This document shows positions 27,202 through 36,700 of a stretch of DNA of 49,679 bases, piece after piece (the stretch's first letter is position 1; every line of letters starts with the position of its first letter). A program made the translations under genes and the position numbers. The notes beneath the pieces were generated by a model, which had not been told where the DNA came from, made no database searches, and saw nothing but the letters and a program-made list of their open reading frames with translations. The stretch is from positions 1 through 49,679 of the forward strand of contig NZ_JAIVFS010000061.1 of the NCBI RefSeq assembly GCF_020829645.1, in the 5' to 3' direction. This stretch comes from Nostoc mirabile CHAB5784. Its GTDB lineage: Bacteria > Cyanobacteriota > Cyanobacteriia > Cyanobacteriales > Nostocaceae.

Positions 27202-27506
27202 GTTCACTAGCCTTGAAGAAGGCAAATTCGTGCAAATTTTGCAAGAGTAAAGCAAAAATCTTTTCAGAGTCTCCCCTATTTCCGCAGCTTGCCCAATTTA
27301 TATCAAGTTAGTTCTTACCCATAAAACAACCCTCCCCAAAACATCTACCGTGTACACACAAGTCGAATTACCCCCCTTAGAAAGGGGGGAAATGAAATCT
27401 AGTTCCCTCCCCAATGCATCGGGGAGGGTTAGGGAGGGGTAATGCGAGAATTCATATCATCCCGATATCTGTAACGAAAATTTAACTTACACACAGGAAA
27501 TGACTT
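27202..27506. repeat. Spacer with a GTGTACAC/CCCCAATGCATCGGGG repeat block
   Basis: At 27343-27448 a block matches, in diverged form, the insertion at 3461-3600 within the PKS gene: GTGTACACACAAGTCGAATT, then CCCCCTTAGAAAGGGGGG, then CCCCAATGCATCGGGGAGG. No gene is seen in the spacer. Confidence 0.8.
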
Positions 27507-28367
27507 ATGGCGCCAGCAGTCAAAATTACAGCCAATACTCAAAATCTGGTTGAAACTCAAGGTACTCTCTTAACTTTTAGCTTTGAGTTAAGTGAAACCC
27601 CGCCATCAGCAGGCGTGAGAGTTTACCTGAAAGCCAATATCGCCCAATCATTGACCCAACTCGATTTATTTGCGATCGCTTATTCCGGAGGCGATGCCCC
27701 AGAGGGAGATTTTGATTTTACAGGGTTCTATTTTAACATTAAGTCTCAAGTTGCCACAGTTAGTCTGCCGATTTTCGTCGATGGAATTGTGGAAAGTCCA
27801 CAAACCGTAGTTTATACACTCCAGCCTGGAACAGGCTACACTGTTAATCCAAGTTTCAGTGCGATCGCTGTTAACTTATTCGACGATGCGATTATTGGTG
27901 GGGCAGGTAACGACAACCTCACTGGTAACAGTGCTAACAACGTCCTCGTTGGTAATGCTGGTAACGACATACTAACTGGGGGAAGTGGAAAAGATACTCT
28001 AATTGGAGGTCTTGGAGTGGATCGCTTTGACTACCGCAATTTAACTGATTCCCTATTCAGTAGTTTTGATATTATTACAGACTTCAATGCCACTGCTGGT
28101 AATGATCTATTCCTCGTTTCCACTGCACGAGCCGGATTCTTGAATGCGGGTGGTGTTGCAACTCTTAATGAGGCTGGAATTGGAGCTAAATTAACCACCG
28201 CTAATTTTGGAGCCAACTTTGCTGCCCGATTTACCTTTGGAAGTCGCACCTTTGTCGCTATTAATAATAATACAGAAGGGTTTAACGACACTACCGATGC
28301 CATCATTGAGGTGACAGGATTAACTGGAACTCTGGGGATCAATAATTTTACGACCACGTTGGCGTAG
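27507..28367 (+). CDS. Calx-beta-like/RTX surface protein with bluetail-type C-terminus
   Basis: The 286 residues contain one Calx-beta-like domain (about 1-125, VKITANTQNLVETQGTLLTF to GYTVNPSFSA), close kin of the second domain in each supermodule of the 30781-38175 protein. RTX-type nonapeptides follow (GGAGNDNLTG, GNAGNDILTGGSGKDTLIGG, about 130-170), which bind calcium in secreted proteins. The C-terminal part ends in DAIIEVTGLTGTLGINNF, resembling the tail of cyanobacterial putative surface proteins called bluetail. There is no signal peptide, as usual for type I secreted RTX proteins. AGGAA eight bases before the ATG supports the start. The next gene begins 26 bp downstream, so the two may be cotranscribed. 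Confidence 0.85.
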   Translation: MAPAVKITANTQNLVETQGTLLTFSFELSETPPSAGVRVYLKANIAQSLTQLDLFAIAYSGGDAPEGDFDFTGFYFNIKSQVATVSLPIFVDGIVESPQTVVYTLQPGTGYTVNPSFSAIAVNLFDDAIIGGAGNDNLTGNSANNVLVGNAGNDILTGGSGKDTLIGGLGVDRFDYRNLTDSLFSSFDIITDFNATAGNDLFLVSTARAGFLNAGGVATLNEAGIGAKLTTANFGANFAARFTFGSRTFVAINNNTEGFNDTTDAIIEVTGLTGTLGINNFTTTLA

Positions 28368-28393
28368 CCGTCCTTTTCACCTTGATCATAACT

Positions 28394-29683
28394 ATGCTTT
28401 TTAGAATCCTCCCAACAAGTATTCTCACCTCAGCTCTATTGTTTGCTCCAGCTGCAACCCTGGTAACTGGAGCGATTTCTTCCCCTGCCTTATCGGTCAC
28501 TCTTGCAACGAATTCATTACCACCCCCTGTTAATCAAAACTTGGCAGAGCAGCTACAGGCAAGTCTGGATCAAGCACGGGGCAACATTCCTGGGGCAGCC
28601 GTAGCGATTATCAGCCCTAAAGGAACCTGGTTTGGGGCTAGCGGGGTGGCAGACTTAGCAACAAATACACAATTACAGCCTAGCGATCGCTTCCAAATCG
28701 GCAGCATTACCAAGACTTTCGTGGCAACAACCATACTACAACTAGTCGAAGAGGGTATCCTTGGTCTGGAGGATACCCTAGTTGACCGACTACCAAAGAC
28801 GGTGACGGCGGTGATTCCCAATTCAGAGCGGATTACACTGCGCCAACTATTGAACCATACTAGTGGCATTGCCGACTATACCGATGTGTTGTTTACACAG
28901 GCTGCGGTCAACCCAGGAGTTTTTTTTAATAATTGGCAACCAGAGGAACTGGTGAGCTTAATTAATGGTGTAGAAGCGATTTTTGAGCCTGGAGAGTCGT
29001 GGGAGTATTCCAATAGCAACTTTCTCTTGTTGGGTATGGTGGTGGAAGCGGCAACCAACGGTAATATTGCAGATGAAATTCGCGATCGCATCCTCGATCC
29101 CCTAGCCCTCAGCAATACCTTTTTCGCCGAAGAAGAAGCTATTCTAGGCGGCTACGTCAAAGGCTATTGGGACTTTGATCAAGATGGCACGCCCAACGAT
29201 ATTTCTGTTGCCAATCTGTCTTGGGCCTGGTCTGCTGGGGCGATGGTGTCCAACACTGCCGATTTAGCTACCTTTATTCAAGCCCTAATCGGCGGGGAAC
29301 TATTGGAGCCTGACACCCTCAACCAAATGCTGACGACCATCAGCCCCATTGCATCAGAGAATTATTCTGCTTATGGACTGGGCATCGGTACTATTGAATC
29401 CCCCAATCGCTTCTGGTACATCCATCGCGGACAGACTCTGGGATATCGCTCTAATATGTGGTACTCACCTTTGGAAAACATCACTTATATTGAATTAATT
29501 AATGGGCGATCGAACCAAAACTTATCAGGTGCAACATTAACTACCTTAAGACGGTATGAATCCAGTGCGTCAGTTCCAGAACCAGGAATAGTGACTGGAC
29601 TGCTGTTGCTTGTCGGCATGGGGTTAACTTTGAGGTCAAGATTGCCACTCCTAAACAATATCTGTTACCGGAATAAGGTTTAA
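28394..29683 (+). CDS. Class C beta-lactamase-type serine hydrolase with PEP-CTERM-like tail
   Basis: About 429 residues from the ATG at 28394 (a TTG at 28382 would add four). A hydrophobic signal peptide runs to about residue 40. The catalytic motifs of the penicillin-binding/class C family are present: Ser and Lys in GSITKTF, Tyr in YSNSNF, and a third motif HRGQT. The family includes DD-peptidases, esterases and lactamases, so the substrate is open. The C-terminus reads VPEPGIVTGLLLLVGMG then basic residues, which has the PEP-helix-Arg form of a PEP-CTERM sorting signal that an exosortase would cut. No exosortase is in the window. It lies between two related Calx-beta/RTX proteins. Confidence 0.88.
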   Translation: MLFRILPTSILTSALLFAPAATLVTGAISSPALSVTLATNSLPPPVNQNLAEQLQASLDQARGNIPGAAVAIISPKGTWFGASGVADLATNTQLQPSDRFQIGSITKTFVATTILQLVEEGILGLEDTLVDRLPKTVTAVIPNSERITLRQLLNHTSGIADYTDVLFTQAAVNPGVFFNNWQPEELVSLINGVEAIFEPGESWEYSNSNFLLLGMVVEAATNGNIADEIRDRILDPLALSNTFFAEEEAILGGYVKGYWDFDQDGTPNDISVANLSWAWSAGAMVSNTADLATFIQALIGGELLEPDTLNQMLTTISPIASENYSAYGLGIGTIESPNRFWYIHRGQTLGYRSNMWYSPLENITYIELINGRSNQNLSGATLTTLRRYESSASVPEPGIVTGLLLLVGMGLTLRSRLPLLNNICYRNKV

Positions 29684-29726
29684 TATCATGTTCACTTGAT
29701 TACTTATTAAACCCGAAGAACCCCAC
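29683..29726. repeat. 44-bp dispersed repeat, copy 1
   Basis: It contains TTGATTACTTATTAAACCCG and ends AAGAACCCCAC. The copy at 46414-46457 matches at 42 of 44 positions by eye. Confidence 0.9.
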
Positions 29727-30312
29727 ACGCTATCCGGCTCCACTTGGGGAGACCCCAGACGCTCGATAGCGCCACGGAGAGCGACGTAGGAGCGTCTGAC
29801 TCGCTACCGCTTCGCTATGCGCTAAAGCGTCTCCCCTTGGGAGAAGACCGCACTGGCTCCCCAAAATCTCCCCTCCCCAAAGCATCGGGGAGGGGAGACA
29901 AAGCGTAGCTTTGGCTCTTTGGGGTGCATTTCTGGAGATGTCTACTATTTATTTTTACGCTTCATGCAAATTTTGCACGAGTTACCAATCTGCTGCAATG
30001 GATTTAACCAAAAAGGCTTTATTTAAATTTTATAATTCATATTTCCGATTAAATACGGTTGTGGTATTGTTTATGGTATAGTCTTCCTATCAAGAATATT
30101 TCTCAACTAAAACTGATCAAGGTATTATGCACGAATAAGCTACACCGTTTCAGAACTGCAAACCTTGAGAATCAAGGTTTCTCATGAATAAAACAGGTAG
30201 TTGATTTTCGCGTGGCTACTAACTTAGTTTTTGCTTGACTCAGGGTGTCTAGCACTGGATTTACAGCAATTTTCAACTGGGTAAAAGATTATCGTAGGGG
30301 TATGGCAGTGCT

Positions 30313-30523
30313 CATTGGTGTCAACTTAACGTAAAAGCTATGTCCCGCAAGGAACTGAAGTTCCTTGCTAATAGCGAAAGTCTTCTTTTGATGACTAAAT
30401 ATATATACCCAAAAATCTTTAGTCTACTTCAGTAGACTTTAGCTAAAAGCCAAAGAACTTTAGTTCTAGGCGGGTGAGTCAAGCCGAAAGTTTTGCTATT
30501 TTTAGCTTAAGTTGAGACGCATG
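30313..30523. mobile_element. MITE-like element, 211 bp, flanked by 9-bp direct repeats
   Basis: The imperfect ends are CATTGGTGTCAACTTAA and TTAAGTTGAGACGCATG, the inner 9 bp matching perfectly. It is flanked by GGCAGTGCT at 30304-30312 and 30524-30532, which look like a target-site duplication. The interior holds small palindromes (AAGGAACTGAAGTTCCTT, GTCTACTTCAGTAGAC) and no protein. Confidence 0.8.
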
Positions 30524-30640
30524 GGCAGTGCTGTTCCTCAACCGTTGTATTCAATTCAGATGAAATTCGCTGTAACAATTTTCAGTGGCAAGAAATGAAA
30601 AATAGTGAAAGGAACCAAACACAACATTGACCTGCAATGA

Positions 30641-30766
30641 GAACGGTTTCTTCCACTACAAACAAATGCAGACTTTAGTGGCACGGATAGCTTTACCTAC
30701 ATTGTTAATGATGGCAAAGCAGATTCAACGATTGCCACAGCCACGATCGCCGTTTATCCACTAACA
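30641..30766 (+). pseudogene. Remnant of a cadherin-like/Ig-like repeat domain
   Basis: In the frame starting at 30641, right after a stop, the DNA reads TNADFSGTDSFTYIVNDGKA then DSTIATATIAV. This is the hallmark end of the bacterial cadherin-like/VCBS-type repeats of large surface proteins. It runs on in a different frame from the giant gene that starts at 30781 and has no start codon, so it is a leftover piece of another adhesin-type gene. Confidence 0.75.
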
Positions 30767-30780
30767 CCAACACATAATTT

Positions 30781-33700
30781 ATGCCAACGATTATTGGAAT
30801 CAGTTCGACACCGATTACCGTGGATGCCGAAGATAATCTGCTCACTTACGGACTCGTAAAATCTACGACAGGTGCAAGTGTCCTCAACCTATCACTGAAT
30901 GTAGAAGGTTCTATACCAGAAGAAGGGTTAGTAGTCAATGTGATCAGCAATATTGACTTGTTGAAGTACCTGAATGGGTTGGGCACCACACCCTTTGCAC
31001 CAGGTGCCGAAATCCTAGAGGGGATTTACGACGAAACAGGCAAAGGCATTGGCTTCAAGGTGAAGGTGGCAACCCCGAATTCATCGATCGCCTTCCGCTT
31101 AAAGAGTGAGCTACCAGCAGATGAGTTAGAAACAGTCACCTTCTCCGTCCAACCAGGAGCTGGCTACGATGTGAACCCAGAGAGTGATTCCACAACATTT
31201 CCCGTGTACAACACTCTACAAGACGTTCCCACTCCTAGCGTCACCCCAGAAGTCAGCTTCACGGCGACCAATACAACCATAGTAGAGTCGCAAGGCGATC
31301 GCATCACCTTCAACTTCAGCCTCAGCGAAGCTCCACCACCAGAAGGTGTAACTATCTTTGTCGGTAGCGGTGGATTCGGTAGTTTGGGCGAGTTTGACGT
31401 ATTGAATGCCCAAGTGACCGGCGGTGACTATCCAGCCCCCAACTTCGCCAGCAATGGTTTCTACTTCCATATTACCGAGCAGACAGCCAGTGTCTCAGTA
31501 GCAGCATTCCCAGATGATACGTCGGAAGGACTCGAAGGCATTGGCTTTAGCCTGCAAGCCGGCCCAGGTTACACGGTGAATGCTACTAGCAGCCAGGTGT
31601 TAGTGACAATTCAAGACACACCCGAATCCACGTTACCGCAAGTTACACTCACAGGTACACCCACTACCCTAATAGAAGCAGATAGCACAGTATCTGTACA
31701 CACCTTCACCCTAAGTACGCCTCCCTCAGCCGATGGGCTGATTGTCTCGGTCAGCGCCGCTAATTTGAGTGAATTTGACCTCGCCCAAATCAGCGTTACT
31801 GGGGGCAGTATAGAGGCGGTGAGAGCCAATGGCTTTGACTTGAAGTTCACCAGCCAAAGTGCTGTGATTGAATTGCCCGTGAAGAATGACGGGGTAGCAG
31901 AAGGGATAGAAACTGCCGTCTTCACCTTGTTAGCGGGAACAGGCTACGTAATTGGTGAAACCGATAACCAGGCAACATTCACCATTTTAGATACCCCAGG
32001 TCAGTCCCAACCCCTGAGCGCAGAAATCGAAAGCAATGACACCATTGCCACAGCTAATAACATCTTATTGAGTGCCGCCAATCCCACAGTTGCCATCACC
32101 GGAGCAATTGATTATAACGCCACCAACCGTTATCGCATCAACCCCACAGACGCAGGCTTTACCTACGTAGATAACACCGAAGATGTAGACCTGTATAAAG
32201 TTGAGTTGAAAGCAGGCGATCGCTTAGTACTCGACATCGACGCTCAACAAAACGATTCTACCCTCTCCTCAGCCCTGCAAGTCTTTGATGACAGTGGTCA
32301 AGTACTAGCAGCTAACCGCAGAGCGCCTGCTCCTAATGAAATATTCCTCTCCCGCAACGACTCTTATCTCGATTTCACCGCATCTGAGGCAGGGACATAC
32401 TACGTTGGAGTCAGTAGCAATCCGAACTACAACCGGAGTGTCGAAAATCCCACTCTCGCCAATTTTGACCCCTACAATCCCAATCAGCAGGGAAGCGGCA
32501 CAGGTACAAGCAGTGGCACTTATACCCTGAATCTGAGTCTTAACCCAGGAGTTGGTACAGTTGTCAATCCTCCCCTACCAGTTCCTAGTGGTACTAGACC
32601 CATCATCTCCTTAGAAACAATTACTGGTACTTACTCTGGTCGTGATACAGGTGAAAAGATTCTCTCTCCATACCTGATAACATCTCCACCAGAGGGTGCA
32701 GCAGTATTAGTTATCTCTTTGCAGGCAGACGGGGATATTCCCGAAGGTGGCGCTAATGTCACCATCAACTCCAACATCATCCTGCGCGACTACTTGGGCG
32801 CACTCAGAACCGAACCCTTCAGTATAGGTGGTGAAGTTGGCAATGCCATTTATGACGCACAAACAGGTGAAGCGACGGGCTTTACTTTCAACCTCACCCA
32901 GAATAACGCCTACATCAGCTTCATTGTTCCCACCACTACCGAGATTGAAGGCTCTCAATCAGCCACCTTCGCTTTATTACCTGGTGACAACACCAGAGTT
33001 AACCCAAATGCTGACTCCTCTACAGTTACCTTCTACGAAACTTTAGAGCAAGCACCCCCACTAACGGTTATTCCCCAGGTAGGACTGGAGGTTAGCCAGA
33101 CGCAGCTGGTCGAGTCAGAAGGAACTTCTACCGTACTCACATTTACCTTAGACCAGGCACCATCACCAGAAGGTGTACTAGTTTATGTCAATAGCGGTGT
33201 TACTGGAGGAGTGGCTGAGTTTGACGTTTTCCAAACCGAAGTCAATGGTGCTTCCTTCCCCTATGGCAACTTCCAAGCAGGTGGTTTTTACGTCAAACTG
33301 ACTGAGCAGACCGCGACTCTCACCCTGTCAGCTTTTGATGATGCGGAAGTTGAAGGCATAGAATCTCTGAAATTTGAACTTCAGTCAGGTGCAGGATATA
33401 CAATTGATCCGGCCAAAGCAGCCGTTACCTTCACACTGCTTGATACGCCGACATCTCAGATTCAAGTTAGCGATGAACTCAGTCCCACTAATCTGATTGA
33501 GTCGGCAGAAACAGTAGTTGAGAACGAAGGTGACAGCCTGCAAACCGTCAATGATGTCATCCCACAGGCAATTGATACGAAACTGGACAAAGATAACACC
33601 AGCTTCAAGATTCAGGCGGAAATCGGCAATGCACCAGGGAACTTCATTGATGCTTCTGAAGATGTAGACCTGTACAAAGTCGAACTCAAAACAGGCGACA

Positions 33701-36700
33701 AGATTAAAATTGACACTGACTCCGTGCCTTTCCTAATTGAAGGGTTTGAAGACGAGCAATTTGTAGATACGGAACTGCGGCTATTTGACTCCACAGGTCA
33801 GCAGTTGGCAACATCGTTTAACAACCCCGCCCCGGATGAGTTATTTGTTTCCAACCGCGATGCCTACCTAGAATTCACAGCCACCGCAGACGGAGCCTAC
33901 TACATTGGTGTCGCCGCCAATAGTAATCGTTACTATGACCCCTTCACAGCAGGTAGTGGCGGTGGTCGGATTATTCCTGCCTCTGGAACTAACATTGGCA
34001 ACTACGAACTTAGCATTGACCTCACCGCTGTTCCTCGTCCCCCTGAGCCAACAGTATTCTTCAACACGATCGCTGGAGCATTCGACTTTGAAGATAATCT
34101 ATTAGCACCAGCCCTAGTCAAAACCTTACAAGATGGCACCTCCCTGTTGACATTCGTCTTCAGTGTCGATGGCGAAATTCCAGCAGATGGTCTAGTTGTC
34201 ACAATCAACAGTGATATCGCCTTCCAAGATTACTTCAGCAACTTAGGAACCGAACCATTTAGCCCAGGAGGCGAATTCGTTGGTGCAGTCTTCAACTCAG
34301 AGGGCGAAGCCACCGGATTCAAATTCAAACTCACCCAAGCCAACGCCCTGATTAACCTGTCAGTCAAAGACAACAGTGCGGGTGCAACCACCGACACAGC
34401 CACCTTTACCCTCGAAGCAGGTACAGGTTATGACGTTGGCGCTGCTAGTTCTACAGTCACCTTCTACGAGAGCCTCAGCGAAGTACCGGCTGCTACCGTA
34501 ACTCCAACGGTTAGCCTCAGCACCAACAATACCTCGTTGAGTGAAGCCACAGGTAACACAACCACCTTGACCTTTAGCTTGAGCGAACCACCCCCCCAAG
34601 GAGGTCTGCTGGTATATGTCAACAGTCCCAGCCCAACAGGGGGAGAAGGTGATGCCGCAGGGCGCGTCCTGGCAGAATTTGATGTCTACAACGCTGAAGT
34701 TACGGGTGGAGTATTCCCAGCACCCAACTTTGGTGCCAGCGGTTTCTACTTCAAAATTACCTCGCAAACAGCAACCATCACCCTGCCAGCCTTTGCTGAT
34801 GACGAAGTCGAAGGTATTGACGAAATCACCTTCAACTTGCAACAAGCACCTGGTTACAGTATCAACACTGATGCCCCAGGAGTGACATTAACGGTTGTAG
34901 ACGATACAACTTCGCAAATTCAGGTGAGCCTGACAACCTCTCCCCAGGTGTTGGTAGAGTCGGAAGCGACGGTATCACTACATACATTTAGCCTCAGTGC
35001 TACGCCCCCAGAAGCAGGCGTGACTGTCTCAGTCAGAGCATCCAACCTCGGAGAGTTTAACCTGGATGGCATTGTAATTGAGGGTGGCGAAATTGCCGCT
35101 GTCCGCAATAACGGCTTTGACCTGAAAATCACTGCCAAAGATGCCACTATTAAGCTGCCTGTGAAGGCGGATGGTGTGCCGGAATTAGTCGAACAGGCTT
35201 TGTTTACCTTACTGCCCGGTACAGGCTATCAAGTTAACTCAGCAGCTAATTTTGGGAAGTTTACCATCGTCGATATCCCAGAGTTTGCACCCCCTCTGAC
35301 TGAGGTGAGCGAACCCAATGACACGATTGAGAGGGCGTTTGATACTAAACTGAGTTCTGCCTATCCCTTCTTTAGTATCGATAGTACAATCGACTTTGAG
35401 TATGATAACAACTACGAAACTGAGAAGGGCTTGATTTTTGTCGATGCCTCAGAAGACGTAGATTTATACAAGTTTGAACTCAAAGCCGGAGACACCATTA
35501 AGATTGATGTTGACGCGAACCAGTTTGAACCAGGTCGTAAGCTAGACACCTCGCTGCGTGTCTTTGATGCCAACGGTGTCCAGGTAGGCTACGGCGAAGA
35601 TAATGCAGCTCCTGATGAACTGTTTGTTGGCAAGTGGGCATCCTATTTGGAATTTACAGCTCCTGAGGATGGTGTGTATTATGCTGGGGTTGCCATCTAC
35701 AACAATACAAAATACGATCCACTTGAGCCAGCTAGTGGTAATGGTAACTCCAGTACTGACCCCAATGGTTACGGCACCGGCAAATACACGCTCAACATTA
35801 GTCTCAACGATCCGGATGCGTTTATCGCCAACCCGACAGAGATTCCTGCTGGTAACGGAGAAGGCCCCGCAATTTCCTTGTTCACCATTGCAGGGACTTA
35901 CAAGAACGACTTTGACAACCTTGACTTTGGAATTGTCTCACCTCAGATATCAGAAACTGTTGCAGAAGGTGCAACGTCGGTTATTACCTTTGTCCTGACA
36001 GCAGAGGGTGAAATTCCCACAGGCGGAATCGAAGTTTATATCCAAAGTGACAATCCCTTGCTGGACTATTTGGGAAATCGTGATTCTTTCGGTTCTCTCC
36101 TCAGCGATAAACCCTTTAGCCGTGGCGGACAGTTTCTAGATGCTGTTTATAACGAAGCAGGTGAAGCAATTGGTTTTAACTTCCGCCTGGAGGAAGCTTT
36201 TGCTACGATTGTGATTCCGCCTACTAATCGGGAAACACCTGAAACCAATGGAGCTGAAACTGTTACTTTCTCTGTAGTGGAGAGCGTAGGGTACACCGTC
36301 TCTGATTCTGGCAGTTCTACTGTCACCTTCTACGACACCGTAGCTGAAGTTCCCGCACCGACGGTTATTCCAGAAGTCAGCATCGCATTCAGCCAGACAG
36401 AACTGATTGAATCAGAGGAAACGGTCACCGTCATCACTCTGTCACTGAGTGAACCACCGCCACCAGAAGGGGTGCAAGTTTATATCAGCGGTAATGCCCA
36501 AGATACACTGAATGAATTCGCCATCTTTGATGGCCAGTTCACAGGTGGCGTACCTGCTGCTGATGGTGCAGTTAGCGGCTTCTACTTCAAGCTGTTGGAG
36601 CAAACGGCAACCATTACCCTACCTGTGTTCAACAGCACCGACATCGTTGAAGGCATTGAGGAGTTTAAATTCGAGGTCAAACCCGGAGCAGGCTACACTG

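Larger units (their letters stand above)
29727..30780. other. Long non-coding region before the giant Calx-beta gene
   Basis: About 1.05 kb without an intact gene. The left part (29727-29940) is GC-rich repeat debris, including TCTCCCCTTGGGAGAAG and CCCCAAAGCATCGGGGAGG. A MITE-like element occupies 30313-30523, and a coding remnant occupies about 30641-30780. The promoter of the giant gene is not recognisable, and no ribosome binding site precedes its ATG. Confidence 0.7.
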
